A stretch of DNA of 64,000 bases from Haladaptatus sp. QDMS2 (GTDB taxonomy: Archaea > Halobacteriota > Halobacteria > Halobacteriales > Halococcaceae): NCBI RefSeq assembly GCF_029338295.1, contig NZ_CP119791.1, positions 2,888,152 to 2,952,151 on the forward strand, given 5' to 3'. The position numbers and the translations under genes are program-made. The stretch's first letter is position 1. Every line of letters begins with the position of its first letter. The notes under the pieces were generated by a model. It had not been told where the DNA came from. It did no database searches and was given only the letters and a program-made list of their open reading frames with translations. Positions 1 to 8,973 of this stretch are shown here, piece by piece.

Positions 1-1
1 C

Positions 2-247
2 GAGGACGCGGCCGTCGAACTGCTCCAGACCATCGTGGACACGAAGAGTCCACAGGCCTACCGTACCATCAAGACCATCCTCAAGCCGTGGACGAACTTC
101 GGCCTGCTCGCAGAGGAGATGGCCCGCGACATGACCGCGAACGTCTGGGCCTCAGCAGAGTTCACAGAGCGCGCCGACGCCTTCCTGAAGCGCGAGGAAC
201 TGAAACCCCGCGAGTTCACCGGCACCCAACCCCGGACGCGAGACTGA
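2..247 (+). CDS. Enoyl-CoA hydratase/isomerase family protein, C-terminal part
   Basis: Only the last 81 residues are in the window; the gene is cut by the left edge. The frame is open from base 2 to the stop after the ...GTQPRTRD tail. The segment has the shape of a crotonase C-terminal helical region: a helix with SPQAYRTIKTILKPW (the place where crotonases have the ..sp.a...tK.ll segment), then an acidic helix and SAEFTERADAFLKREELKPREF, matching the usual S.D..EG..AFleKR.P.F ending. Crotonases hydrate or isomerise acyl-CoA esters in the cytoplasm. The catalytic N-terminal half is not visible, so the exact reaction cannot be called. A short-chain dehydrogenase or other fold is unlikely. 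Confidence 0.6.
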   Translation, partial: EDAAVELLQTIVDTKSPQAYRTIKTILKPWTNFGLLAEEMARDMTANVWASAEFTERADAFLKREELKPREFTGTQPRTRD

Positions 248-294
248 CTGCGACGCAAACACTCTTCTCACTGCTCTGTGGAGGATTACTGTTG

Positions 295-1323
295 ATGACA
301 GCTCTGACTTCGGTTTTCGAAACCTTAGCCACCCGGGAAGCGCGTGACTCGTCTCCACTCTACGAATCACTCGCACATTCTGTCGCCGCCGACCCCAAAC
401 TCCTCGCCCTCGCCGGACACTCACCTGCCGACCAACCAGCACCGAACCTGCTGTTCGCCGCCGTCCAGTATCTCTTGTTCAACCGGCCCGACCACCCGCT
501 CGCGGCGTACTTTTCGAGCATCGTCGACGACCCAGCATCGCCCGCCGAGGAAGCTGACCAACTGTTCAGAGAATTCTGCCTGGAGAATCGAGCGACACTC
601 GTCGCCCTCCTCGGGTCACGCCGGGTGCAGACGAACGTTCTCGGCCGCAGTTCGATTCTCCTCCCCGTGTTCGAACACGTCTCCCACCGAACCGACCAAA
701 CCCCGCTCGGCCTCGTCGAAATCGGCTGTAGCGCCGGCCTGAACCTGCTCTGGGACCGCTACGGCTACGAGTACGGCGGGCAGTGGCGAGTGGGCGACCC
801 AGCCGCTCCGCTCCAGTTGTCCTGCGACGTCCGAAACGACGGCGTCCCACCACTCCCAGAATCGCTTCCTGCGGTCGGGTCGCGTCTCGGTATCAACCTC
901 AACACGCTCTCGGTGGAGAACGAAGCGGACGTCAAGTGGCTCCGTGCGCTCATCTGGCCGGAACATGAGTCCCGTCGCGAACGAATCGAGGCCGCCGTCT
1001 CTGTGGCTCGCGAGTCACCACCGGAACTCGTCGAAGGCGACGCGCTCGCCGACCTGAAAACGCTCTGCAACCGCGTCCCAGAAGACGAACACCTCTGCAT
1101 ATACAACACGCACGTCCTCTACCAGTTCACCGAAGAACAGCAAGCTGACTTCGCGGCCCTCGTCGCCGACATCGGCCAGTCACGAGACCTGTTCTGGGCG
1201 AACTGGGAGTGGCACGGCGAGACGCCCGAAGTCCGGTACGTTGCGTACGAAAATGGCGAGAAATCGGCTGGCACGCTCGCGGCCTACGAGGCGCACGGTC
1301 GGTGGATCGACTGGCACGAATAG
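295..1323 (+). CDS. DUF2332 family protein
   Basis: A 342-residue protein that I recognise as DUF2332, a family seen in haloarchaea and actinobacteria without an assigned reaction. An N-terminal helical half contains YLLFNRPDHPLAAYF. Near residue 140 comes VEIGCSAGLNLLWDRYGY, which looks like a SAM-methyltransferase motif I (E.G...G). Later there is a segment with EDEHLCIYNTHVLYQF and a tail with FWANWEWHG. I chose ATG 295 because a GGAGG lies 9 bases upstream; the frame is open further upstream to base 88 but that part overlaps the preceding gene and reads as an arginine-rich shadow. A methyltransferase-like fold is inference only. Confidence 0.75.
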   Translation: MTALTSVFETLATREARDSSPLYESLAHSVAADPKLLALAGHSPADQPAPNLLFAAVQYLLFNRPDHPLAAYFSSIVDDPASPAEEADQLFREFCLENRATLVALLGSRRVQTNVLGRSSILLPVFEHVSHRTDQTPLGLVEIGCSAGLNLLWDRYGYEYGGQWRVGDPAAPLQLSCDVRNDGVPPLPESLPAVGSRLGINLNTLSVENEADVKWLRALIWPEHESRRERIEAAVSVARESPPELVEGDALADLKTLCNRVPEDEHLCIYNTHVLYQFTEEQQADFAALVADIGQSRDLFWANWEWHGETPEVRYVAYENGEKSAGTLAAYEAHGRWIDWHE

Positions 1324-1377
1324 GCTGACGACGCTGGGCCTATACGCTTTTCACGGTACGTCGAGTCGGCCGAGACG

Positions 1378-1995
1378 ATGGACTTCGAGACCTGTGAGGC
1401 ACGCTACGAACAGGAGGAGTACTACTGGGGAACCGAGCCGAACGACCTGGCTCGCAAAACTGCGTCCCTCGTTTCGACAGCGAACACGACGCCCACGGTC
1501 ATCGACATCGGAGCAGGCGAAGGCCGTGACGTGGTGTACTTCGCAAAACAGGGCTTCGACGCCTACGCTACAGACGTCTCCCCGAACGGCCTCGAAAAGG
1601 CGCGTCAACTGGCTGCCGCCCACGGTGTGGCTATCGAGACGCTCGAAGCCGACGCGAACGAACTGGCACTCCCAGAACCCGTCGACGTGGTCTATTCGTG
1701 TGGCGCGATTCAGTACATCCAGCCAGAAAATCGCGACGCACAGTTCCAGCACTTCCAGGAGATGACGAATCCCGGTGGCATCCACACGATGTTCGCGTTC
1801 GTAGACCACCCAGCCGTTCCGACGGCTCCCGACTGGACCGAGAACGAATATTTCTACGAACAGGGTGAATTGGAATCGTACTACTCGTCGTGGAACGTTC
1901 TCGAACGCGACACCCTCATCTTCGAGAACGAATCGGGCGGTGAATCCCACCAACACGCCGCAGAAATCGTCATCGCGAAGAACCCGACGGCGTAA
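1378..1995 (+). CDS. Class I SAM-dependent methyltransferase
   Basis: A 205-residue cytosolic methyltransferase. Motif I is VIDIGAGEGRDVVYFAKQGF at about residues 41-60, followed by the acidic strand end in YATDVSPNGLEKA and the post-motif segment LEADANELALPEPVDVVYSCGAIQYI. This order is that of TehB/UbiE-like small-molecule methyltransferases. The N-terminal YYWGTEPNDLA resembles the lead-in of TehB-type enzymes, so tellurite or thiol methylation is possible but not shown. It starts 54 bases after the DUF2332 gene on the same strand and probably shares its transcript; the gene ends 3 bases before the convergent amidohydrolase stop. Confidence 0.8.
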   Translation: MDFETCEARYEQEEYYWGTEPNDLARKTASLVSTANTTPTVIDIGAGEGRDVVYFAKQGFDAYATDVSPNGLEKARQLAAAHGVAIETLEADANELALPEPVDVVYSCGAIQYIQPENRDAQFQHFQEMTNPGGIHTMFAFVDHPAVPTAPDWTENEYFYEQGELESYYSSWNVLERDTLIFENESGGESHQHAAEIVIAKNPTA

Positions 1996-1998
1996 CGC

Positions 1999-2826
1999 TT
2001 ACCCGAGGAACCGCTCTGCGGCCCCCCGGAACAACTGGTCGAATGCCTCGTCAGAGAGGTCGCGTTCGAGCAACAGCGCCCGTTCGTCGTCGTAGGGATA
2101 CGGGATGTTCGGGTAATCAGAGCCGTACATAATCGACCCGGCGAGGTCCTCGATCACCGAATCGGGAATCGTCGCCGGGTCGAAGTCCATGAATCGCTGG
2201 GCCCCAGCGGACATCGCGAACGTCGTGTCGAGGAACACCTGTTCGTTCTCGCGGGCGCACTCGATGAACGCCTCGTGTTCGTAGGTTCCCATGTGGGCAC
2301 AGCACGCCCGCACCTCGGGATAGTTCTCCACGAACTGGGCGAACTGGTCGTAACCGACGTGTGGGTTGTCGTGGAACATCGGCGCGGTACCGGCGTGGAA
2401 CATGATGGGCCGGTCGTACTCGGCGGCCAACTCGAAGGCGGGGTCGAGGCGCGGGTCGGCGGGGCCACAGCCCTGGACCGGGCACTGGAATTTGAGGCCG
2501 CGTGCGCCGTTCTCGAACGCCCGTCTGACCACCGCGTCCACCTCGTCGTCGCCGTGGACGGTTGCAAAGGGCACGGCCATCTCGGAGTCGGCACACCGGG
2601 CGAGCACCCAGTCGTTGAGGTCGTCAGCGATGCCAGGCTTGTGGGCGTAAGGCAGGGCGATGTATCGGGAGACGCCTGCCTCCGTGAGTTCTGCCTCCAT
2701 CGACTCGCGGTCGGTCGGGTGGTCGAACTCCCACGCGGCGGCGTCGTGGAGCGCATCGCGGATGGCAGCCATCAGCGTGTCCGGCATCAGGTGGACGTGG
2801 CAGTCGGTTGCTGGTGCGAAGGTCAT
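1999..2826 (-). CDS. Amidohydrolase family protein (ACMSD-like metal hydrolase/decarboxylase)
   Basis: A 275-residue TIM-barrel metal enzyme. The N-terminal DCHVHL supplies the metal-binding H.H pair (residues 9 and 11). MFHAGTAP in the middle and CCAHMGTYEHEAF later give further histidines, and YGSDYPNIPYP near the C-terminus carries the expected aspartate. This is the layout of the Amidohydrolase_2 group that includes aminocarboxymuconate-semialdehyde and gamma-resorcylate decarboxylases. The first four bases overlap the thioesterase stop (ATGA-type), so it is the last gene of the LIV/acyl-CoA ligase operon. Substrate unknown; a cyclic or aromatic carboxylate intermediate fits the context. 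Confidence 0.8.
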   Translation of the reverse strand: MTFAPATDCHVHLMPDTLMAAIRDALHDAAAWEFDHPTDRESMEAELTEAGVSRYIALPYAHKPGIADDLNDWVLARCADSEMAVPFATVHGDDEVDAVVRRAFENGARGLKFQCPVQGCGPADPRLDPAFELAAEYDRPIMFHAGTAPMFHDNPHVGYDQFAQFVENYPEVRACCAHMGTYEHEAFIECARENEQVFLDTTFAMSAGAQRFMDFDPATIPDSVIEDLAGSIMYGSDYPNIPYPYDDERALLLERDLSDEAFDQLFRGAAERFLG

Positions 2827-3239
2827 GGCGAGAGTTTGTACGTGCCGACCCCGGTGGCACAGAGCGTGTCTCCGGCGCGAATCTCGATGTCGGCGACGCC
2901 AATCGACCCGCCCTTTCGGCGGAGCCTCGCGTTCCCGACGAGCGTCTCTTCGCCGGCGTGGCTGAGGTAATCGACGCGCATGTCGATGGTCGGCGTGTAC
3001 CGGCCCAGATTTCCGACGAACAGCGCCGCGCCGGTCAGGTCCACGAGCGCCGAGAGGACGCCGCCGTGGATGGCGGGCACGTCGGGGTTGCCGACGAGGT
3101 CCTCGTCGAACGGAATGCGCGTCGTGGCCGTGTCTTCGGTAACCTCGACGATTTCGATGCCGTGGGATTTGTGGAACGGCAAAATATCGAGAAGAGAGCG
3201 GGCGGTTTGCGTCCGGTCCATGGGGTCAGTTGTGGCCAT
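2823..3239 (-). CDS. PaaI-family hotdog thioesterase
   Basis: A 138-residue single hotdog domain. The family signature is the helix segment AIHGGVLSALVDLTGAAL (about residues 57-74), and GRYTPTIDMRVDYL is the strand that follows in PaaI-type thioesterases. These hydrolyse acyl- or aryl-CoA thioesters and often act as rescue enzymes in CoA-dependent degradation, for example phenylacetate. The gene starts 3 bases after the livM stop and overlaps the amidohydrolase start by 4 bases, so its substrate is probably the CoA ester made by the ligase encoded four genes upstream. The start has MATTDPM; the second Met is an alternative start. Confidence 0.85.
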   Translation of the reverse strand: MATTDPMDRTQTARSLLDILPFHKSHGIEIVEVTEDTATTRIPFDEDLVGNPDVPAIHGGVLSALVDLTGAALFVGNLGRYTPTIDMRVDYLSHAGEETLVGNARLRRKGGSIGVADIEIRAGDTLCATGVGTYKLSP

Positions 3240-3242
3240 CCG

Positions 3243-4274
3243 CTAATAGGCGTATGGCCACTTCCTGAGATATTCCTTGAGCTGGCCGAGCGCAGCCAGC
3301 ACCCCCTTTGGCTCGACGGCCAGCACGATGATGATGACCGCGCCGAAGATGACGGGAATCAGCGCCGTCGCGTCGCCGGCGTACGCCGTGAAGAAGTTCC
3401 GCAGGTAATCGAGCAGGAACGACACGACGGCCACGCCGAGCAGCGCGCCCCAGACCCGTCCGAGGCCGCCAAACAGCAACATGACGTAGTGTTCCAGCGT
3501 CAGCTCGATGGTGAAGAAGCCGGGGTCCAAGAAGCCAATCCAGATGGCGTAGAGGCCCCCGGAGAAGCCAATCATGAACCCGCCGATGGCGAACGCGAGC
3601 AGTTTGTTCTGGAACACGTTGATGCCCAGCACGGCGGCCGCGAGGTCGTTCTCGTGGACCGCACGGAACGACCGGCCGATGCCCGTCCGACTCAGGTTGA
3701 GCGAGAGCATCGCAAAGAGAAGCATCGAGACGAGCGCGACGAAGTAGATGTCCGTCCGCGAACTCACCGAGACGAACCCGCCGATGAGGCCGACGTCCAC
3801 GGGAATCGACTGCTGGACGCCGCCGTGGATAAACGTCGCCTTGTCGTTCAGGAAGAACCACTCGGCGATGAACTGCAGGGCGAGCGTCGAAATGGCGATG
3901 TAGAAGCCCTTGACGCGGAAGGCGGGCAGGCCGAAGGCCACCGCGACGCCCGCGGCGACGAGGCCGCCAATGACCATCGAGGGCAGCAGTCCCGCCCCCG
4001 TCCCGAGCATCCGCGAGGTGCTGTACGCGCCGATCGCCATGAACGCCCCCTGCGCGAGGACGATTTCCCCGGCGTAGCCGAGGATGACGTTCAGGCCGAG
4101 CACCGCGATGGCGAAGATGTAAATCTTCGACAGCAGCGACACCGTCCCGCCGCCCAGCACGAACGGGAGCAAGAACGGAATCGGCAGGGCGAGTGCCAGC
4201 GCGATGCGCTGGGTTCGCCAGCGGAACAGGCCCATCCGTGACCCGTAGTCCGTGAAGTACTCACCGCAGGGCAT
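3243..4274 (-). CDS. livM: LIV-type ABC transporter permease, LivM subunit
   Basis: A 343-residue inner permease with about nine hydrophobic segments. LGLNVILGYAGEIVLAQGAFMAIGAYSTSRML (about residues 59-90) is the hallmark of LivM: N...GyaG..slGq.af...GAY. The loop RTGIGRSFRAVHENDLAAAVLGINV is the EAA-like coupling helix for the ATPases. ATG 4274 is preceded by a strong GGAGGTG at 4276-4282, which settles the start. It lies 54 bases after livH in the operon. It forms the membrane pore with LivH; the ligand is set by the binding protein, so branched-chain amino acids should not be assumed. Confidence 0.9.
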   Translation of the reverse strand: MPCGEYFTDYGSRMGLFRWRTQRIALALALPIPFLLPFVLGGGTVSLLSKIYIFAIAVLGLNVILGYAGEIVLAQGAFMAIGAYSTSRMLGTGAGLLPSMVIGGLVAAGVAVAFGLPAFRVKGFYIAISTLALQFIAEWFFLNDKATFIHGGVQQSIPVDVGLIGGFVSVSSRTDIYFVALVSMLLFAMLSLNLSRTGIGRSFRAVHENDLAAAVLGINVFQNKLLAFAIGGFMIGFSGGLYAIWIGFLDPGFFTIELTLEHYVMLLFGGLGRVWGALLGVAVVSFLLDYLRNFFTAYAGDATALIPVIFGAVIIIVLAVEPKGVLAALGQLKEYLRKWPYAY

Positions 4275-4328
4275 GGGACACCTCCGCGATGGAAACGAGC
4301 GACCGGTTGAGTGAAGTGCAGAACATGG

Positions 4329-5267
4329 TCAAATCCTCTCGATGCGTTCGGTGCCGAACAGGCCGTAGGGTAACACGACGATGATGAACAGCAGGAAGAT
4401 GAGCGGCAGGACGGGGCCAAAGCCCGGCCCCACGATTGGCTCGACGTAGAACGTCCCCAGCTCCTGGAGGAGGCCAACGACGATTGCGCCGATGAACGCT
4501 CCCGGCACGCTGTCCAACCCGCCGAACACGACGGCGACGAAGATGATGATGCCGGTGGTTTCGATGTTGAACCCGGCCCCACCGTTGGCCATCGCGAGCA
4601 GGATGCCGCCGATTGCGGTGATGGCAATCGACAGCGTCCACGCGATGATGATGGTGCGCTCGATGGAGACGCCGAGGGCCATCGCGGCCTGCTGGTCTGA
4701 CGCCGCCGCCCGGAGAATCGACCCCGTGACGGTGTAACGGAAGAACAGCATGAGCGCGATGACGACGGCCAGCGAGAGCACGACGCCGATGGCGAACGGT
4801 CCGCTTATCTCCGCGCCGAGCGGGAGCGGAACGTTCCAGTCGGGTAGAATCGAGGCGGGATACGCCCGGAAGTTCGGCCCGACGAGGAAGCGGATGAACC
4901 CGCTGAAGATGCCACCCAGCGCGAGGGTGACGATGATGACCGACAGCACGGGTTCGCCGATGAAAAAGCGGAAGATGGCGCGTTCTAACAGGATGCCGAG
5001 CAAGATGCCGACCAGAATGGTCGCCACTAGCGCGCCAATGCCGCCAAGTCCGGCCACCGACCCCGATGGGACGAACCAGACGATGCTCGGCGCGGCGAAG
5101 ATAGCGACGAAGTACGCGCCGACGAGCGCCAACTGCCCCTGGGCGAAGTTGAGCACGCCGGTCACCTTGTAGATGAGCGAAAACCCCATCGCGATGAGCG
5201 CGTAGATTGCGCCGATACCGATGCCCGCGACGATGGTCGCGAAGAGGTTGCCAGCGTCAACCATCAA
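4329..5267 (-). CDS. livH: LIV-type ABC transporter permease, LivH subunit
   Basis: A 312-residue membrane protein with about eight hydrophobic segments. The N-terminus GIGIGAIYALIAMGFSLIYKVTGVLNFAQGQLALVGAYF is diagnostic for LivH (G...g.iyaLia.G..liy...gv.NfahG...mlGAY). The coupling loop is GSILRAAASDQQAAMALGVSIERT. The start ATGATG overlaps the ligase stop by 4 bases, indicating translational coupling. Partner of LivM in the membrane; driven by the LivG and LivF ATPases encoded upstream. Confidence 0.9.
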   Translation of the reverse strand: MMVDAGNLFATIVAGIGIGAIYALIAMGFSLIYKVTGVLNFAQGQLALVGAYFVAIFAAPSIVWFVPSGSVAGLGGIGALVATILVGILLGILLERAIFRFFIGEPVLSVIIVTLALGGIFSGFIRFLVGPNFRAYPASILPDWNVPLPLGAEISGPFAIGVVLSLAVVIALMLFFRYTVTGSILRAAASDQQAAMALGVSIERTIIIAWTLSIAITAIGGILLAMANGGAGFNIETTGIIIFVAVVFGGLDSVPGAFIGAIVVGLLQELGTFYVEPIVGPGFGPVLPLIFLLFIIVVLPYGLFGTERIERI

Positions 5268-7291
5268 TTTTCACCTCCGTCGGTGGCGACGGCTTCGCCG
5301 GGTGATTCGAGGTCGATAATCGCCATTTCGCCGTGTTCGCGCGTCTCGCGGCCGTCCTGATACGTGATGGTGATGTCGATTTCGCATGCTTCTTTGTCGC
5401 TGTAGATGTCCTCGACGAGCGAGGCGTAGCGTTCGCCGACGACTTTGCGGCGAATCTTCCCCGTCCGCGTGAGTTCGCCGTCGTCGGGGTCGAACTCCTT
5501 GAACAGGACGATGAACTTTCGAATCTCGTTGCCTTCGAGGCGTTCGTTGGTCTCTTCGACCACCTCGGTGATGAGGTCGAGCACCTCGGGTTTCTGGGTC
5601 AGGTCGCGATAGCCGGTGTACTGGATGTCGCGCTGGTCTGCCCACTCCGCGACGTTGTCGTAGCGGATGTTGAGCACCGCAGCGAGGTAGTCGCGGCTGT
5701 CGCCGACGACCATCGCCTCCTTGATGTACGGGTTGAATTTCAGCTTCGTCTCGACGCTGATGGGTGCGATTGCCGTTCCGTCGGCGAGTTCGAGCACGTC
5801 GTCCATCCGGTCGAACACCTTCACGTGACCGTCCTCGGTGATGTCGCCGAAGTCGTCGGTGTGGAGCCAGCCGTCCTCGATGGCCGAAGCCGTCTTCTCG
5901 GGCTGGTTGTAGTAGCCGGAGGTGACCACGGGGCCGCGAACCACGAGTTCGCCACCCGGCGTGAGGCCTACTTCCACGTTCGGGAACACCTGCCCGACGG
6001 TGTCGGGTTGGATGTCGCCGTCGCGGTGCATCGTCACGAACCCACAGACCTCGGACTGGCCCCAGATTTGCTTGAGGCGCACCCCGAGGGCGTGGTAGTA
6101 CTGGAAGTGTTCTTCGCCGAGCGGGCCGCCGCCGGTGTAGACGTTCTTCGCGCGCTTCAGCCCGATTTTGTCGAGAATCGGGCGGTAGACCAGCCAGTAG
6201 GCGAGCCAGTTTTTCGCCCGCAGCGTCGCGGGTGGGTCCTGGTCTGCCTTCTCGCCGGTGACGTACTCGGCGTAGGCCCGACCCCAGTCCATCGCCTTCT
6301 CGTAGGACCACCGCTTGAGGCGGGTCGTGTTCTCGATTTTCGCCTTGATGTCCGCGACCCACGCCTCGTAGGTGCGCGGCGAGGAGAAGATGATTTCCGG
6401 GCCGATTTCTCGCAGGTCTTCGCGCTCGGTATCGGGCTGTTCGGGGAAGTTCGCCGTCCAGCCGCCGACGAACGCGGCGGCGATGAGAATCATCTGCTCG
6501 CCGACCCACGCCATCGGCAGGTACGAGAAGTAGTCCGATTCCTTCGGAAGCGGGTCGATTTCGATGGCCGCGTTCGCGAGGTTGACGAAGTTGAAGTGCG
6601 ACAGTTGCACCCGCTTTGGCGTGCCCGTCGTTCCACTCGTTGGCGAGAGCATCGCCGGCGACTGTGGGTTCACGGCGCGAATTCGCTCTTCGAGGTAGTC
6701 CCCATCGACCTCGCCGCTCTCCAGTCGTTCGCGGCCACGTGCCTCCACGTCGGCGTAGCTGACGATTTGTGGGTCGTCCTGCTCGTAGCGGAACATCCCG
6801 CGTTCGTCGCGGTAGATGATGGTCTCTAAGCCTGGGGCGTCGTCCGCGACGGAGAGCACCTTGTCCACCATCTCCTGGTCCTCCGCGAAGACGATGCGCG
6901 GGGAAAGGAGTTCGAGTTGCTTCCCGATTTCTTCGGGCAGCATGTCCTGGTAGTTCGGCGCGGCCATCCCGCCGAGGGACATCGCGCCGAGCCACGCCCA
7001 CAGCTGGTGGGGGCGGTTGTAGCCAATCGTGAACAGTACGTCACCGTCGCCGAATCCGTACTCCTCCAGGCCGAGGGCGAACCACCGGACGCGGTCGTAG
7101 TAGGCCGTCCAGGTGAACTCTTGCCAGATGCCGAACTGCTTCCAGCGAAGTGCGACGTCGTCGCCGTGTTTCGCGACGTGGTCTATCAGAATCTCGGGCA
7201 GCGACCGGTCGGAAACGATGTCGATGTCGCCCTCGGGGGCGTTCGCCACGCGGTCTACGGTCACGCCGGTTGCCATCTCGTCCTGGGCCAT
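5264..7291 (-). CDS. AMP-dependent acyl-CoA synthetase (long-chain type) embedded in the LIV operon
   Basis: A 675-residue adenylate-forming enzyme converting a carboxylic acid, ATP and CoA to acyl-CoA, AMP and pyrophosphate. Visible motifs: the phosphate-binding loop SPTSGTTGTPK at about 216-226, the YLPMAWVGEQ segment, the GGGPLGEE and QIWGQSEVCG adenine-site region, the LHTDDFGDITEDGHVKVFDR hinge, and the C-terminal catalytic lysine region LTRTGKIRRK. Its size and the HTDDFG/R pattern match the FadD15-like long-chain group. A C-terminal extension after the lysine ends in VATDGGEN. It overlaps livG by 1 base and livH by 4 bases, so it is made together with the transporter; coupling of uptake to CoA trapping is a reasonable inference. 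Confidence 0.9.
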   Translation of the reverse strand: MAQDEMATGVTVDRVANAPEGDIDIVSDRSLPEILIDHVAKHGDDVALRWKQFGIWQEFTWTAYYDRVRWFALGLEEYGFGDGDVLFTIGYNRPHQLWAWLGAMSLGGMAAPNYQDMLPEEIGKQLELLSPRIVFAEDQEMVDKVLSVADDAPGLETIIYRDERGMFRYEQDDPQIVSYADVEARGRERLESGEVDGDYLEERIRAVNPQSPAMLSPTSGTTGTPKRVQLSHFNFVNLANAAIEIDPLPKESDYFSYLPMAWVGEQMILIAAAFVGGWTANFPEQPDTEREDLREIGPEIIFSSPRTYEAWVADIKAKIENTTRLKRWSYEKAMDWGRAYAEYVTGEKADQDPPATLRAKNWLAYWLVYRPILDKIGLKRAKNVYTGGGPLGEEHFQYYHALGVRLKQIWGQSEVCGFVTMHRDGDIQPDTVGQVFPNVEVGLTPGGELVVRGPVVTSGYYNQPEKTASAIEDGWLHTDDFGDITEDGHVKVFDRMDDVLELADGTAIAPISVETKLKFNPYIKEAMVVGDSRDYLAAVLNIRYDNVAEWADQRDIQYTGYRDLTQKPEVLDLITEVVEETNERLEGNEIRKFIVLFKEFDPDDGELTRTGKIRRKVVGERYASLVEDIYSDKEACEIDITITYQDGRETREHGEMAIIDLESPGEAVATDGGEN

Positions 7292-8106
7292 CAGTCGACC
7301 CCCGTGTACACTTCCGCGACGAGTGGGTCCGCGGTAACTGCCTCGGGTGGCCCACGGGCGATAACCGCGCCCTCTTGTAAGACGATCATTCGGTCTGAGA
7401 CGTCCGTGACGACTTCGAGGTCGTGTTCGATCATAACGACGGTCAGGCCTCGCTCCTCGTAGAGGTCGGTCAGGAACCGCACCATGTCGTACTTTTCCTC
7501 GAACGTGAGACCGCTCATGGCTTCGTCCAGAAGGATGACGTCGGGGTCGAGCGCGAGCGCCCGCGCGAGGTCGACACGGCGGCGAATCCCGAGCGGGAGG
7601 CTCGAAATCGGGCTATGGCGGTACTCCCAGAGTTCGAGATAGTCGATTATCTCCTCGACCTCTCGCATATTTTTCTCCTCTATGTCTCTGCCACCCCAGT
7701 AGAACAACATCGCCTCCAGCAGGTTCGGGCGACGGCTGATGGACTTGACCGTGATGATGTTCTCGATAACGTCCTCGCTCTCGAACAGTTCGAGACCCTG
7801 GAAGGTGCGCCCGAGACCGTTTCGCGCCCGCTGGTGGGACTTCATGGTCGTCACGTCCTGCCCGCCGAGGAACACCTGGCCGCCGGGGTCGGGTTCGTAA
7901 AAGCCGTTGATGACGTTGAGCAGGCTCGTTTTGCCAGCCCCGTTCGGGCCGACGATGGAGACCCACTCGCCTTTTTGGATGGAAATCGAAACGTCGTCGA
8001 CGGCCGTCACCGCGCCGAAGGTTTTGGTGATGTTCTTACAGCCGAGGGCGGCTTCCTCCGGTGGAACCGGCGGCTCGCCCCGCACGTCGAAGGTCGATTG
8101 GCTCAC
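7291..8106 (-). CDS. livG: LIV-type ABC transporter ATP-binding protein, LivG subunit
   Basis: A 271-residue ATPase. Walker A GPNGAGKT is at residues 53-60, GFYEPDPGGQVFLGGQDVT follows, the ABC signature is the divergent LPLGIRRRVDLARAL typical of LivG proteins (which have LSYGEQR-like forms), Walker B is VILLDEAMSGL and the switch histidine is in VMIEHDLEVV. An N-terminal extension of about 22 residues precedes the domain. The gene lies 13 bases after livF and overlaps the ligase start by one base. It energises the LivH/LivM pore from the cytoplasmic side. Confidence 0.9.
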   Translation of the reverse strand: MSQSTFDVRGEPPVPPEEAALGCKNITKTFGAVTAVDDVSISIQKGEWVSIVGPNGAGKTSLLNVINGFYEPDPGGQVFLGGQDVTTMKSHQRARNGLGRTFQGLELFESEDVIENIITVKSISRRPNLLEAMLFYWGGRDIEEKNMREVEEIIDYLELWEYRHSPISSLPLGIRRRVDLARALALDPDVILLDEAMSGLTFEEKYDMVRFLTDLYEERGLTVVMIEHDLEVVTDVSDRMIVLQEGAVIARGPPEAVTADPLVAEVYTGVD

Positions 8107-8119
8107 AGTTCACCTCTCA

Positions 8120-8971
8120 TCAGGTCCACCGTTTGCGGATCTTGTAGTGGCGAATGTCGGTGTAGCGCCCTTCTTCACGACTCGTTCCGAGGTAGAACTC
8201 CTTGATTTCCTCGCGATTCTTGAGCTTGTCCGCGGGGTCGTGGAGTTCGATTTGCCCGTTTTCCATGACGTAGCCGTAGTCTGCGATGTCGAGTGTGCGT
8301 TTGGCGTTCTGGTCTGCGATAATCATCGTGATATCCTCCTTGTGGTTGATTTCGACGAGTGTCTCGAAGATGTCGCGCACCAGTTTCGGCGCGAGACCGA
8401 GCGACGGTTCGTCGAGCAACAAGAGCCGCGGCCGGTGGAGCAGGGCGCGTGCGATGACGAGCATCTGCTGTTCGCCGCCGGAGGCGTACCCCGCCTTCAG
8501 ATTCATGATATCGTTGAGTTGCGGGAAGTAGGAGAACGCGAGTTCGTAGTCCTCCTCGCTGAAGTTGAGGCGACGGCCCTGTCGGTAGAGGCCACACCGG
8601 AGGTTCTCCTCGACCGTCAGGTCGCGAAACGACCGTCTGCCTTCGAGAATGTGGGTCACGCCGCGAGAGACCATCTCGTTCGTCCCGAAGTTGGTGACGT
8701 CCTCGCCGTCGAAGTAGATGCGACCGCGAGACACCTCGCCGCGTTCGGTCCGGCCGATGCCGGAAATCATCTTGAGGATGGTACTTTTGCCCGCGCCGTT
8801 GGGGCCGAGCAGGGCGATGATATCGCCCTCGTTGGCCGCCATCGACACTCCCTGTACTGCGAGGAAGTGGCGGTCGTAGACGATTTCTGCGTTGTCGAGT
8901 TCGACAACCGGTGGGGTTTCTGGCTGGTCGCCCACTCCCGATTCAGTCGTCTGTGACTCGCTCTGGGTCAT
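8120..8971 (-). CDS. livF: LIV-type ABC transporter ATP-binding protein, LivF subunit
   Basis: A 283-residue ATPase with Walker A GPNGAGKST (56-64), an intact ABC signature in SGGEQQMLVIARAL, Walker B LLLLDEPSLGL and the switch-region segment IIADQNAKRTL, where LivF proteins have a glutamine/asparagine pair instead of the usual histidine. The order signature-DEPSLGLAPKLV is the LivF hallmark. It begins 2 bases after the binding-protein stop, so it is the second gene of the operon. Pairs with LivG. Confidence 0.9.
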   Translation of the reverse strand: MTQSESQTTESGVGDQPETPPVVELDNAEIVYDRHFLAVQGVSMAANEGDIIALLGPNGAGKSTILKMISGIGRTERGEVSRGRIYFDGEDVTNFGTNEMVSRGVTHILEGRRSFRDLTVEENLRCGLYRQGRRLNFSEEDYELAFSYFPQLNDIMNLKAGYASGGEQQMLVIARALLHRPRLLLLDEPSLGLAPKLVRDIFETLVEINHKEDITMIIADQNAKRTLDIADYGYVMENGQIELHDPADKLKNREEIKEFYLGTSREEGRYTDIRHYKIRKRWT

Positions 8972-8973
8972 GA

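Noticed and set aside
2808..4241. A long plus-strand open frame (477 codons) opposite the thioesterase and livM genes
   Set aside because: Its product is rich in Arg, Asp, Glu and His with no domain pattern; it is the antisense of well-supported genes in high-G+C DNA.
5333..6829. A 498-codon plus-strand frame opposite the acyl-CoA ligase
   Set aside because: No recognisable fold, Val/Asp/Arg-rich; a codon-bias shadow of the ligase.
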